Shown: positions 33,012-41,806 of the stretch, in pieces | Layout of the letters: each line of letters opens with the position of its first letter | How positions within the stretch are numbered: the stretch's first letter is position 1 | NCBI RefSeq assembly: GCF_004962245.1 | Contig: NZ_SUHQ01000011.1 | Coordinates: forward strand, 1 to 63,092 | From: Mesorhizobium sp. | Lineage (GTDB): Bacteria; Pseudomonadota; Alphaproteobacteria; Rhizobiales; Rhizobiaceae | Length of the DNA stretch: 63,092 nucleotides | Direction of reading: 5' to 3' | Made by a program: the position numbers and the translations under genes | Notes under the pieces: generated by a model | The model's database searches: none | Seen by the model: only the letters and a program-made list of their open reading frames with translations | What the model was told of the DNA's origin: nothing

Positions 33012-35702
33012 TTGGTTACGAAATCATCGAGGCAAGCCGCCGAAGCGCGCGAAGCGCCCGAATCGGCCAATCTCGCCGCGCTGGCGAAACTGACGACCGC
33101 CTCGTACGAAAACCTCGAGCGCGAGCTTCGGGCTACGATCGCAACGCTCGAGCGGCAGGCGCTGCGGTTCGAGACGGCGATCGAGAACGTCTCGCAAGGC
33201 ATCTGCTTTTTCGACGCCGATGAACGGCTGATCCTTTGCAACCGCCGCTATGCGGAGATTTACCGCATTGCGCCTGAGCAATTGCAGCCGGGCGTGACGC
33301 TGGGCGAAATCGTCGAGCGCCGCGTCGCTGCCGGGACGTCCGCGATGGCCACCGACGCCTATCTGGCAATGGCCCGGGCGGTCAATGCGGGCACGGCTTC
33401 GGGAAACTGGGCCGCCGAACTCGCCGACGGGCGGACAATTCAGATCCGCCATCAGCCGATGCCCGACGGCGGCTGGGTCGCCACGCATGAGGACGTCACG
33501 GAACTCACCGCCAATCGCCTGATCGTCGATGAGCGTATCTCGCTGCAAACGCTGATCGACTGGGTGCCCGATTACATGTGGGTCAAGGACACCGAAAGCC
33601 GCTTCGTCGTGGCCAACAGGGCCATTGCGTCCGACAGCGGCAAGGACAAGACCAGCGACATGATCGGTTTGACCGATTTCGACCTCCATGCCCCGGAGCT
33701 TGCGCAGCGATTTCGCGCCATCGAGCAGGACGTGCTGCGCACCGGGCGGCCGATGATCGACGAGGAAGAGTTTGTGGTCGACGCGTCGGGCACCGGCAAA
33801 TGGCTCTCGTCGACGAAGGTGCCGTTGCGCAATGGTCAAAATGATGTCTTCGGTCTGGTTGGCATCGCCCGCGACATCACTGCCCGCAAGCAGGCGGACG
33901 TCCTTCGAGACGGGCAGGCGCATATACTGGAAATGATCGCGACGAGCGCTCCGCTCGAAGACGTGCTCGACCGCCTCATGCGCCTCGTCGAATCCCAGTT
34001 GACGGGGATATTCGGGTCCGTCCTGTTGCTCGACAAGGATGGCAGCAACTTGCACCACGGCGCCGCGCCGAGCTTGGCGAAAGACTATACGAGCGCCATC
34101 GACGGGGTTGCCATCGGTTCCAAGGTGGGATCCTGCGGAACCGCCGCCTACCGGCGCGAGCCGGTTATTGTCGCCGACATCATGCAGGATCCGCTTTGGG
34201 AGGATTATCGCGAACTGGCGGCCGCCCATGGCTATCGTTCGTGCTGGTCGACCCCGATCCTGTCGCATCAGGGCGCTGTGCTGGGCCTCTTTGCGATGTA
34301 TTCGATGACGGTGCGCGAACCGACCGAGGCCGAGACCCGGCTCATCGATTTCACGACGCGCATTGCCGGGATCGCCATCGAGCGCAAGCTGGCTGAGGAT
34401 CGAATACACTTCATGGCCAACCATGATGTGCTGACCGGGCTTCCCAATCGCGCCTTGCTCGAGGACCGGCTTTCGCAGGCGATCCTGTACGCGCAGCGAT
34501 ACGATCGCTGGGTGACGGTGGTGTTCATCGATCTGGACAATTTCAAACTCGTCAATGACACGCTGGGCCACAATGCCGGGGACGAGCTCCTGAAGACCGT
34601 TGCCGCCCGCATGGTCGAATGCGTAAGGGCGACCGATACCGTCGTTCGGCTTGGTGGCGACGAATTCGTCATAGTCCTGTTCGACCAGCCGACGAATGTC
34701 GATCTCATCGCCGAGACCCTGCAAAAGATCCGTACGGCGATTGCGGAGCCGGTTCAGCTCGGAGCGCATCGGCTGAGGGCGACGGCCAGTATCGGCATCG
34801 CAAGCTACCCCAAGGATGGGGCAAACCCGGACGCGCTGCTGGCCAACGCCGATGCGGCCATGTATCGCGCGAAGGAGTTCGGCCGCGACAATTTCCAGTT
34901 CTATGCTCCCGAATTCAACACCACGGCGCACGAAAAATTCGTGCTTCAGGAGGAATTGCGAAACGCCCTGGTCCGTTCGGAATTCACCCTTGTCTATCAG
35001 CCGCAAGTCGATCTTCGGTCGGGCCGGGTCTTCGCGGTCGAAGCGCTGATACGCTGGAATCATCCGACGCGGGGCACGATAGCGCCGACCGCCTTCATTC
35101 CGGCGGCCGAGGAGACAGGCCTGATCGTACCGATCGGCGACTGGGTTCTGCACGAAGCCTGTCGCCAGAACAAGGCCTGGCAGGACGCGGGCCTGCCGCC
35201 GATGACTGTCTGCGTGAATGTGTCGGCACGGCAATTCAGGGAAAGGAACCTGATCAGCCGTGTCGTCAACGCGCTCACGGAGAGCGGTCTGGAGGCCGGA
35301 TATCTCGAGCTGGAGGTGACCGAAAGCCTCATCATGCAGGATATCGACCTGGCGGTCGCGACCATGAACGAACTGCAAAGCCTGGGTGTTCAAATCTCGA
35401 TCGACGATTTCGGAACGGGCTATTCCAGCCTCAGTGCGCTCAAGACCTTTCCGGTCGCGCGGCTGAAGATCGACAAGTCTTTCATCAACGATCTCGCCGC
35501 CGACGAGAACGATCAGGCTGTCGCCAGCGCCGTGATTTCATTGGGTCAAAAGCTCAATCTGAGGGTGATTGCCGAGGGCGTCGAAACAGACGATCAGGTG
35601 GCCTTCCTGCGCAAGAACAACTGCGATGAAATGCAGGGCTATCATTTCAGCAAACCGGTTTCGGCCAGCGACATCGAGGACTTGCTCGGCCACAAGGATT
35701 GA
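33012..35702 (+). CDS. PAS-PAS-GAF-GGDEF-EAL cyclic-di-GMP protein
   Basis: An 896-residue signalling protein with no membrane segment. Order: coiled-coil-like N-terminus, PAS (about 60-165), PAS with PAC (about 170-300; 'FGLVGIARDITARKQAD'), GAF (about 315-465), GGDEF (about 475-640; 'GGDEF' at 548-552, preceded by 'LTGLPNR') and EAL (about 655-890; 'EAL' at 677-679). EAL catalytic motifs 'ELEVTES', 'IDDFGTGYSSL' and 'KIDKSFI' are complete, so both synthesis and hydrolysis of c-di-GMP look possible. The start is TTG 33012, with GGAGGA 7 nt upstream. It stands alone. Confidence 0.9.
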   Translation: MVTKSSRQAAEAREAPESANLAALAKLTTASYENLERELRATIATLERQALRFETAIENVSQGICFFDADERLILCNRRYAEIYRIAPEQLQPGVTLGEIVERRVAAGTSAMATDAYLAMARAVNAGTASGNWAAELADGRTIQIRHQPMPDGGWVATHEDVTELTANRLIVDERISLQTLIDWVPDYMWVKDTESRFVVANRAIASDSGKDKTSDMIGLTDFDLHAPELAQRFRAIEQDVLRTGRPMIDEEEFVVDASGTGKWLSSTKVPLRNGQNDVFGLVGIARDITARKQADVLRDGQAHILEMIATSAPLEDVLDRLMRLVESQLTGIFGSVLLLDKDGSNLHHGAAPSLAKDYTSAIDGVAIGSKVGSCGTAAYRREPVIVADIMQDPLWEDYRELAAAHGYRSCWSTPILSHQGAVLGLFAMYSMTVREPTEAETRLIDFTTRIAGIAIERKLAEDRIHFMANHDVLTGLPNRALLEDRLSQAILYAQRYDRWVTVVFIDLDNFKLVNDTLGHNAGDELLKTVAARMVECVRATDTVVRLGGDEFVIVLFDQPTNVDLIAETLQKIRTAIAEPVQLGAHRLRATASIGIASYPKDGANPDALLANADAAMYRAKEFGRDNFQFYAPEFNTTAHEKFVLQEELRNALVRSEFTLVYQPQVDLRSGRVFAVEALIRWNHPTRGTIAPTAFIPAAEETGLIVPIGDWVLHEACRQNKAWQDAGLPPMTVCVNVSARQFRERNLISRVVNALTESGLEAGYLELEVTESLIMQDIDLAVATMNELQSLGVQISIDDFGTGYSSLSALKTFPVARLKIDKSFINDLAADENDQAVASAVISLGQKLNLRVIAEGVETDDQVAFLRKNNCDEMQGYHFSKPVSASDIEDLLGHKD

Positions 35703-35814
35703 CGGCGTCCCAGCAGTTCCCCGACGATCTTCGCAGCCGATGGCAGCACGCGCTGCGCATATGAAATGACGGCTGCGGCCGGCGGGCTGGTCACGTCGCC
35801 CGTTTGCCCGAGCC

Positions 35815-36330
35815 CTATCTGCCCAGAACCAGGCTCCAGTAGCGCAGCGAACTGTCGCGGCCGTCGCGGACATAGGCCAGACCAAAGCGCGTGAAGCGAG
35901 GGTCGAGCATGTTGCGGCGATGGCCGGCCGAATGCATCCAGATATCGAACAGTTTCTGCTCGTCGAAGCGACCCGCGGCGATGTTTTCGGCGGCGGCACC
36001 GGCGATGCCGTTGCCCCTGACGCGCGAGGCAAATCCCTTGCCCCAGCCGGTGGCATGGGTCATGCGGCCGCCGCGCGCCATATAGCCGGACTGCTGCAGG
36101 GCTGCCTGTTCGAGCCGAGGATCGGGGACAAGCGGTCCAAGACCGGCGGAAGTGCGGATGCCGGCCAGCCTGCCGGCGGCCGTGGCCGAGACACCGGCGC
36201 CTTCGCCGGTAGGCAGCACGGTGGCGCAACCAGCGAGCGCGGCCAGTGCGCCAAGGCCGACAGCCCTAAGCAGCATTCGCCTGTTCAAGCCTGATCGGAT
36301 TTCGCAATTTTCGATGTTTGCAATGGTCAT
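35815..36330 (-). CDS. CAP/SCP-domain lipoprotein
   Basis: A 171-residue protein with a lipoprotein signal: basic 'GLNRRMLLRAVG' then 'ALAALAGC' (lipobox, Cys near residue 35); the double Arg suggests a possible Tat signal. The CAP domain (about residues 48-168) shows 'HATGWGKGF', 'GAAAENIAAG', 'WMHSAGHRRNML' and 'RFGLAYV', so the two His and Glu of the CAP cavity are kept. Bacterial CAP (YkwD-like) proteins are exported, and their activity is not settled. Start 36330 chosen as the ATG nearest the signal; upstream in-frame ATGs exist. Confidence 0.82.
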   Translation of the reverse strand: MTIANIENCEIRSGLNRRMLLRAVGLGALAALAGCATVLPTGEGAGVSATAAGRLAGIRTSAGLGPLVPDPRLEQAALQQSGYMARGGRMTHATGWGKGFASRVRGNGIAGAAAENIAAGRFDEQKLFDIWMHSAGHRRNMLDPRFTRFGLAYVRDGRDSSLRYWSLVLGR

Positions 36331-36606
36331 GCCGCCTGACATAAGCGCGATCATGGCTTTTGGCGGGCAGGCGCTCAAAAATCTCGGTCGCTACGGTTCG
36401 TTTTCCCGGTGGTAAAATCCGACGCGTGGTACCGAAATACCAGCTTTGCCCCGTCATGGACATGGCGAGCCAATGACCGAATGGCTGGGGGTCGGGTCGC
36501 GCCAGGAACCTGCTATGCCGGTAGAGACGATTGACGGTCTCATCGGTATCGGCGGAGCCGCGAATCTGTGGTAAGCCGCCGCTCAACCAACCAAAGGACG
36601 ACACCT

Positions 36607-36837
36607 GTGAGCGAACCGACCGTGGCCCAGGCGACCGAAAGTATCTATGCCTCCCTCCGGGCGGACAATGCCGACATCGACGCACATATCGCGACGCTTA
36701 AAGCGGCGCTGACACGAGAAGGGATAAAACAGGCGGTGTTCGATCCGACCATGTTGGCGCAGAACAACCGCTCGGGGCGCAAGTTGATGCAGGCCTATTT
36801 TCGGCAGCGCGGCGTGAGCGTGAGGTTTTCGGACTAG
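36607..36837 (+). CDS. Small protein of unknown function
   Basis: A 76-residue soluble protein. I use GTG 36607, because AAAGGACG lies about 6 nt upstream; an earlier GTG at 36568 lacks one. 'ADIDAHIATLKAALTREGIK' suggests two helices, and 'LAQNNRSGRKLMQAYFRQRG' is a basic C-terminal helix. Composition is normal for the genome. No family recognised; it has no close neighbour on either side. Confidence 0.55.
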   Translation: MSEPTVAQATESIYASLRADNADIDAHIATLKAALTREGIKQAVFDPTMLAQNNRSGRKLMQAYFRQRGVSVRFSD

Positions 36838-37081
36838 TAGAGCCGCGCGGGTGATCTCAAGCGCGCCGTTGGGAGTTCTCGGGCCGGTCCGGCGGTTCGC
36901 CATCTGGACATCGGGATTGCGCCTATTCCGGCCGTTCGCGCGTTATCCGAAAGTTCCTGGAAGCGGACATGGAAGCGGCTGAGGAGGCGGCATGTTTCCG
37001 TCAAGAGCGGTCATCCGCATGAGAATGGCGGCGGAAACAAAAGCCCACCGCCATTCCATTCGCGTCGTCTTCTTTGGAGAC

Positions 37082-37552
37082 TTAGATCTCGGAGAGAACC
37101 GTCAGATCGCCCGTCCGCCAGACATTGTCGACCGTATTGCGCGTGATGACCCAGACATCGCCTGCCCGGATCAGCTCGACGTCGTAGCGGTTCTTCATCA
37201 GATAATGACGCGAGGGATCGCCACGGGGAACGTGCTGCGCTTCCACGAGCACATCCATGCGCGCCGTGTCGCCGTCGATGGTCACACGCGGATTACTGAC
37301 GGAGTGGGTGGTGTCCAGCATGCTGAGCGACGTCGACAGGGCCGCGACAATGACATCCCGACCTTCGATGACGGGATATTCGAACCCGGCCTTGGCGGCG
37401 GCCGGCCGGAAGTCTGAGACCGCGTTTTCTGCGAGCGACGACGAGAGAAGCTCCTTGTCTCGGAGGTCGATACCAGCCGCGAAGCGATACAGCGCTTCGA
37501 CGACAGCCAGCTTGTCGGCAGCCCCCTGAGTGAGAGATGGCGAGATTGTCAT
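37082..37552 (-). CDS. SnoaL-like (NTF2 fold) protein, 156 residues
   Basis: An NTF2-like domain of the SnoaL_4 type: 'KLAVVEALYRFAAGIDLRD' then 'LLSSSLAENAVSDFRP' form the first helices, and the strands 'ARMDVLVEAQHVP', 'YDVELIRAGDVWVITRNTVD' follow. Dehydratase or isomerase activity is known for some relatives. The ATG at 37552 has AAGGAG 7 nt upstream; one at 37558 is too close. It is the last gene of the AraC-associated cluster, about 110 bp after the preceding gene, so it may be in the same transcript. Confidence 0.82.
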   Translation of the reverse strand: MTISPSLTQGAADKLAVVEALYRFAAGIDLRDKELLSSSLAENAVSDFRPAAAKAGFEYPVIEGRDVIVAALSTSLSMLDTTHSVSNPRVTIDGDTARMDVLVEAQHVPRGDPSRHYLMKNRYDVELIRAGDVWVITRNTVDNVWRTGDLTVLSEI

Positions 37553-37659
37553 GAACATACTCCTTCTTGTGCCGGAGGCTTGCGGATGCATGCCTTCCCC
37601 GGCATCCGCGCCTCAGGCGCAGATGTTCGTTGTCTTGATGAGACTGTAAGGTGGGCCTG

Positions 37660-37986
37660 CTACTCGAGATCGGCGTCGATCCGCTCGATCAGGCCCTCAG
37701 AATTGATCGCGATCTTGAGGATGCCCACCTCGTGGCCGAAATCTCCCGTGAAATCGAGGCGTACGTTCGCGTTGAAGTTGTCCAGAGTCTCGATGGACAG
37801 CAGCCTGCTTGCGGTGTTGTAACCAACGAAGAACCGCTCGAAATAGATCTGGACGCCATCCCTGCCGACGAAGGCGTCGCCGACCGAAACATCGTCGATG
37901 ACGGCATCGGGAGCGAACAGTGACAGCGCGCCCTCGACGTCGAAGGCGTTTGCGGTCGCGATGAAGGATTCGACGAGCTTCTGCAT
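37660..37986 (-). CDS. SnoaL-like (NTF2 fold) protein, 108 residues
   Basis: A second, shorter NTF2-like protein: 'MQKLVESFIATANAFDVEGA', 'LFAPDAVIDDVSVGDAFVGR', then 'YFERFFVGYNTASRLLS' and the final strands. GAGGAA precedes the ATG at 37986, which lies 10 nt after the stop of the saccharopine-dehydrogenase-like gene. It is thus part of the oxidoreductase operon. NTF2-fold proteins in such clusters often act as small isomerases or bind hydrophobic intermediates; this one's role is open. Confidence 0.82.
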   Translation of the reverse strand: MQKLVESFIATANAFDVEGALSLFAPDAVIDDVSVGDAFVGRDGVQIYFERFFVGYNTASRLLSIETLDNFNANVRLDFTGDFGHEVGILKIAINSEGLIERIDADLE

Positions 37987-37996
37987 CGTGCGTTCC

Positions 37997-38980
37997 TCAG
38001 ATGTCGACGATCGTGGTGTCGGCGATGGTCTGAGCGAAGCCGCTTCCGAACAGAACGGCGGGCGCCTGGAAGCCGGGGCGGACTTCGCCTGCGAGCACAC
38101 GGCGGCCAGCTTCGGCCGCAGCCATCGCGGTGAAGGTGTAGCCGTTGACCGTGTCGAGAAGCGAGCGGGTCACCTGGCCTTCCGCGTCAGTGACTTCGAC
38201 GGCCGCCTGGTATCGGTTCGCGAGACGATCCTCTTCACTCGGCCCATCCGGAAGCAGGGAGAGATCGCCCTGCGGAAAGCCGTCGCCTGTCACATGCACA
38301 AAGGTCTCGACATTAGGGACGCCCGTCGACCGCCAGATCGTGATGAGATCGGGAAGTGTCACCGGGAAACAGTCGACCGCACCCTTGCCGAAGTCGAATT
38401 TCCGAATGCCCTCGGCAGGAGCGCCGACGAGCTTGCCGTCGATTCGAGCCAGGGTCCGGGTGGTGACATTTTCGACGGCGCTGATCGCCGACCCACGCGA
38501 GAGACCACCTGCGACATGCAGCGCGATCCTGATTTTGCGGGGGTCGCGGACCTTCCCGACAGCGTGCCCGGCTAGGCTGCCGAGCATTGCGACGCTGCCA
38601 CCACCGCCTGGCATCAGCATGATACCTGCTGCCTTCGCCTCGTCGTCCAGGTCTTCGGCCAGACGGTAGCTGTCGAGTTCGGCCGCAGTGTCGAGATAGT
38701 GTACGCCGTTGCGGAGCGACGCCCGCATCAGGGCTTCGGCGGTCCGCAGGAAAGGACCGGCGCAGTTCAGCAGGACCGAAATACCGGCAAGGCCTTTGTC
38801 GATCGCCGCGGTGTCGTCGAGGCCGAACATCCGGTATTCAACGCCGAGTTCGGCGGCAAGCGCGGAGAGAGACTCCTCTCTGCGGCCTGCGAGAACGAGA
38901 GGCGTGCCCGCCGCCTTCGCATGTTTCGCTGCCATGCGGCCGGTATAGCCGGTCGCGCCATAGATCATTAGTTTTGTCAT
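37997..38980 (-). CDS. Saccharopine dehydrogenase-like NAD(P) oxidoreductase
   Basis: A 327-residue protein of the Sacchrp_dh_NADP family. The Rossmann start 'MIYGATGYTGRMAAKHAKAA' (residues 5-24) has GATGYTG, as in trans-acting enoyl reductases and related membrane-associated reductases. 'VLLNCAGPFLRTAEALMRA' and 'HYLDTAAELDSY' are typical of the family. It does not carry lysine-pathway signatures, so true saccharopine metabolism is unlikely. The start is 1 nt after the VOC gene's stop, tightly coupled. Confidence 0.82.
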   Translation of the reverse strand: MTKLMIYGATGYTGRMAAKHAKAAGTPLVLAGRREESLSALAAELGVEYRMFGLDDTAAIDKGLAGISVLLNCAGPFLRTAEALMRASLRNGVHYLDTAAELDSYRLAEDLDDEAKAAGIMLMPGGGGSVAMLGSLAGHAVGKVRDPRKIRIALHVAGGLSRGSAISAVENVTTRTLARIDGKLVGAPAEGIRKFDFGKGAVDCFPVTLPDLITIWRSTGVPNVETFVHVTGDGFPQGDLSLLPDGPSEEDRLANRYQAAVEVTDAEGQVTRSLLDTVNGYTFTAMAAAEAGRRVLAGEVRPGFQAPAVLFGSGFAQTIADTTIVDI

Positions 38981-38981
38981 G

Positions 38982-39377
38982 TCAGTGCTGCCATTCCTTG
39001 TAGACGAATTCGAGGCTGTAGCCGTCGGGGTCGCGAACCTGCGCGGCGTAATAGCGTGGGTCGTAGTGAAGCTGCGGGGCGGGCGGATGGATCTCGGTTG
39101 CGCCCGCAGCCATGGCGGCGTCGTAGGCGGCATCGACTTGGGTGGTGCCTTTGGCGACGAAGCCGACATGAGCCGAGCGGCCTTCGACGACCCCTTCGCG
39201 AAGCCAGAAGAACACCCTGCCGTTCGCCCCAAAACCTTTCAGGTCCGGATGGCCGGGAGGCCCGTCCTTCCCTTCGTAGTCATGTGCATGGACGATTCCG
39301 AGCGGTGCCAGCGCCGCCTCGTAGAAGGTGACCGAGCGGGTGATGTCGCTGACTGAGATGAAGACATGATCGAGCAC
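38982..39377 (-). CDS. VOC (glyoxalase/dioxygenase fold) protein
   Basis: A 131-residue single VOC domain. It starts 'MLDHVFISVSDITRSVTFYE' and ends 'YYAAQVRDPDGYSLEFVYK', the usual first and last strands holding His4 and a late Glu as possible metal ligands. Such proteins may be lyases, isomerases, dioxygenases or resistance proteins. Within the operon it sits between the SDR and the saccharopine-dehydrogenase-like gene. Substrate unknown. Confidence 0.87.
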   Translation of the reverse strand: MLDHVFISVSDITRSVTFYEAALAPLGIVHAHDYEGKDGPPGHPDLKGFGANGRVFFWLREGVVEGRSAHVGFVAKGTTQVDAAYDAAMAAGATEIHPPAPQLHYDPRYYAAQVRDPDGYSLEFVYKEWQH

Positions 39378-39392
39378 GCTGCTCTCCTTTGG

Positions 39393-40136
39393 TCAGATGA
39401 CGTAGCCGCCGGCAACTTCGATGTTCTGGGCGTTGATCCAGCGATTCTCGCTCGACAGAAGGCTGGCCACGACACCGCCAACCTCTTCGGGTTCGCCGAC
39501 GCGGCCAAGCGCAGTCTGGCCGGCAAGCATCACCTCGAACTCGTCGTTCAGGCCGCCACCAAGTTCGGTGCGGATTGCACCGGGTGCGATCGAGTTCGCC
39601 CTAATCCCTCGCTCGCCGAACTCCTTGGCCATGTAGCGGGTCAGGACTTCGAGACCACCCTTGAACGAGGCATAGGGTGCGACGCCGGCCGTCGCCACGC
39701 GCGAGGTGGCGCTGGTGATGTTGATGACCTGGCCGCCGTCCACCATCATCGGCAGGAGCATCTGGGTCAGGAAGAAAGGTCCCTTGAGATGGACGTTGAA
39801 CAGCCCGTCGAACTGTTCTTCCGTCACTGTGACGATCGGATTGAAGAGGCCGTATCCGGCGTTGTTGACGAGATAGTCGAAATCCCCACGGCCCCAGACG
39901 GATTGCAGTTGGGCGGCGACGGCGTCACGAAACGCCGGGAAGGAACTGACGTTTCCGACGTCGAGCTTCAGGGCCACGGCCCTGCCGCCGCTCTGCACGA
40001 TCGTCTTCACGACCTCCCCTGCTTTTTCGGGATTGCTGTTGTAGGTTACGACCACGCCCATGCCGTTGCGGGCGCATTCGACGGCGGTGCTCGCTCCGAG
40101 TCCCCGGCTGCTTCCGGTGACGATGACGATCTTCAT
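39393..40136 (-). CDS. Short-chain dehydrogenase/reductase
   Basis: A 247-residue classical SDR. The cofactor loop 'TGSSRGLGAST' (residues 7-17), 'NNAGYG' (near residue 92), the catalytic Ser-Tyr-Lys with 'SATSRVATAGVAPYASFKGG', and 'GAIRTEL' are present. FabG-like proteins reduce ketones with NAD(P)H. It opens the five-gene operon; the VOC gene follows by 15 nt. The divergent AraC gene is its likely regulator. Start at 40136 with AGAAAGA nearby; upstream in-frame ATGs would overlap the AraC gene. Confidence 0.93.
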   Translation of the reverse strand: MKIVIVTGSSRGLGASTAVECARNGMGVVVTYNSNPEKAGEVVKTIVQSGGRAVALKLDVGNVSSFPAFRDAVAAQLQSVWGRGDFDYLVNNAGYGLFNPIVTVTEEQFDGLFNVHLKGPFFLTQMLLPMMVDGGQVINITSATSRVATAGVAPYASFKGGLEVLTRYMAKEFGERGIRANSIAPGAIRTELGGGLNDEFEVMLAGQTALGRVGEPEEVGGVVASLLSSENRWINAQNIEVAGGYVI

Positions 40137-40163
40137 GGGTCTTTCCTTCTGTGTTCGGTGTGA

Positions 40164-40221
40164 CCTGAAGCTAAGCCTGCAGCGTCTCCCGCGCTCACCC
40201 ATTTCTCCCTGAAGCTTGCCT
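40164..40221. promoter_or_regulatory. Direct repeats, candidate AraC sites
   Basis: CCTGAAGCTAAGCCT (40164-40178) and CCTGAAGCTTGCCT (40208-40221) are direct repeats 44 bp apart, about four helical turns, in the gap between the SDR and AraC genes. AraC regulators commonly bind such repeats. Confidence 0.35.
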
Positions 40222-40271
40222 ATTTCTGCTTCGTGCTTGCGAGGCCTTTCCCGGTCTGTCACGTTCCCCTC

Positions 40272-41153
40272 ATGGAAGAGCAACTTCAGGAACTGCGCAG
40301 CCTGGCCTCGTCGGCCGAAAACCGCCGGACGGAAACAGGGATTCCCCGCGTCGCCATGGTCCAGGGCGAAATACCGGAGCACCGGCTTTCGGCCGTCTAC
40401 GAGCCGATGATCAACCTGATCCTGACCGGCTCGAAGACGATGACGGTCGGCGAACGGACCTTCGCCTACGACCCCGCCACCTATTTCGTCATGTCGGTCG
40501 ATCTGCCGGCCGTGGGGTCGGTGCATCCGTCGGCCATGGGGGAGCCGTATCTCGCGGTCAGTCTAACGCTCCACCCTCCGACTGTCGCGGCGCTGATCAG
40601 TGACCTGCCCGTGCAGGTGTGCAGCAAGCTGTTCGGGTCGGGCTTCTCGGTTGCGCCCGTCAGCGAGGAATTTCTCGACGCCTGGGTGCGAATGCTCCGG
40701 CTTATGGACCGGCCGGACGAGGTCGCCGTGCTCGCGCCTGCCTACGAGCGGGAGATCCTGTTCCGGGTGCTGCAGGGACCCTTGGGCTGGATGCTACGGG
40801 ACATCGCGGCGCCCGACGCGGCGCTCTCACGGATCGGCGTCGCGATCCAGTGGATTCGGCAGAATTTCGCAAAGCCCCTGAGGGTCGAGGCGCTCGCCGA
40901 GATGGCGGCCCTGAGCGTCTCGGCATTCCACCGCCATTTCAAGGCCGTCACGGCGCTCAGCCCGATCCAGTACCAGAAGCAGGTCCGCCTGCTGCACGCC
41001 CGGACGCTTCTGATGGCCGGAGAGGGAACCGCGACGTCAGTAGCCTTCGGCGTCGGGTACGAAAGTCCGAACCAGTTTAGCCGGGAATATGCCCGACAGT
41101 TCGGGCTGCCGCCGTCAAAGGATGTAGTACGTCTTCGAGGAGAGGCCGCTTAA
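40272..41153 (+). CDS. AraC family transcriptional regulator
   Basis: A 293-residue regulator with an N-terminal AraC_N (PF06719-type) effector domain ('VYEPMINLILTGSKTMTVGE', then 'YDPATYFVMSVDLPAVGSV') and two C-terminal helix-turn-helices from about residue 190 ('LAEMAALSVSAFHRHFKAVT' and 'SVAFGVGYESPNQFSREYAR'). I use ATG 40272 rather than 40233, since the family begins near 'LRSLASSAENR'. It is divergent from the SDR-VOC-reductase-SnoaL operon and should activate it. Effectors of this group are unknown, often aldehydes or lipophilic drugs. Confidence 0.92.
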   Translation: MEEQLQELRSLASSAENRRTETGIPRVAMVQGEIPEHRLSAVYEPMINLILTGSKTMTVGERTFAYDPATYFVMSVDLPAVGSVHPSAMGEPYLAVSLTLHPPTVAALISDLPVQVCSKLFGSGFSVAPVSEEFLDAWVRMLRLMDRPDEVAVLAPAYEREILFRVLQGPLGWMLRDIAAPDAALSRIGVAIQWIRQNFAKPLRVEALAEMAALSVSAFHRHFKAVTALSPIQYQKQVRLLHARTLLMAGEGTATSVAFGVGYESPNQFSREYARQFGLPPSKDVVRLRGEAA

Positions 41154-41333
41154 CTGTGCCTATGGACCGCCCAGCAACGGACGGTCGGTAGTCGGCCCCG
41201 AACACGTCATTCGATGTTCAGCTCAGCGATGAACACTTCTGGTGCTACCCGCGCTCCCGACCCGGACCGCGCAATCCCACCCAAAGCGCGGCTGTCCAGC
41301 CTCGAGTAGCAAGGGTCAGGTTTTCACCACTGG

Positions 41334-41699
41334 CTATTCCGCCGCCACGAGTCGCGTTTCCGCGCTCGATGAAACCCGGCCGGCCCGATCGTCTTCGGTA
41401 TCTTCCCACCAGTCGCCCAGGGCGTCGATCAGCGGCACAAGCTTGAGGCCGGGCGCTGTGAGGTCGTAGTCCACGCGCAGCGGGTAGCCGGCATGCGCCG
41501 TTCGCCGCACGATCCCGGCTACCTCCAGCTTGCGCAGTTCCAGCGCCAGAATGCGGTGCGACACGGTCGGGTTGTCGCGCCTCAGGTCGCTGAAGCGCTT
41601 GGTCCCGTCCTTGAGATAGTAGAGCAGCAAGGTGGGCCAGCGACCGCTGAGCACACGCATGGCCTCTTCGATCGGGCAGCTTGAGACGACGTCTTTCAT
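41334..41699 (-). CDS. HxlR family transcriptional regulator
   Basis: A 121-residue winged-helix protein of the HxlR/DUF24 type: 'CPIEEAMRVLSGRWPTLLLY' with Cys8 at the usual redox position, then 'RFSDLRRDNPTVSHRILALE' and 'YDLTAPGLKLVPLIDALGDW'. Relatives such as YodB and HypR sense quinones, disulfide stress or electrophiles through that cysteine. The gene is divergent from a glutathione-transferase gene, a matching target for electrophile stress. Confidence 0.92.
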   Translation of the reverse strand: MKDVVSSCPIEEAMRVLSGRWPTLLLYYLKDGTKRFSDLRRDNPTVSHRILALELRKLEVAGIVRRTAHAGYPLRVDYDLTAPGLKLVPLIDALGDWWEDTEDDRAGRVSSSAETRLVAAE

Positions 41700-41712
41700 G
41701 GGCGGTCCGTGG

Positions 41713-41735
41713 TTACAGAATAGTGCGTAATTTAC
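41713..41735. promoter_or_regulatory. Candidate HxlR operator
   Basis: TTAC (41713-41716), GTAA (41727-41730) and overlapping TTAC (41732-41735) give an inverted pair with 10-bp spacing plus the short palindrome GTAATTTAC. TTAC/GTAA half-sites are known for YodB/CatR-type regulators. Position between the divergent genes fits. Confidence 0.3.
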
Positions 41736-41806
41736 ATGGGGCGACCAGCGTTTAGGGTCAAGCTCCGCTGCGCAGCGTGATCCCCTAACATGGAAGAGAC
41801 AAAGAT

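Noticed and set aside
33024..35393. A 789-codon frame antisense to the GGDEF-EAL gene
   Set aside because: Shadow of the real gene; no motif.
41754..41789. TAGGGTCA...TGATCCCCTA hairpin before the GST gene
   Set aside because: Imperfect, with 2-nt bulge; it may be a leader hairpin, but no related copy was seen in the window.
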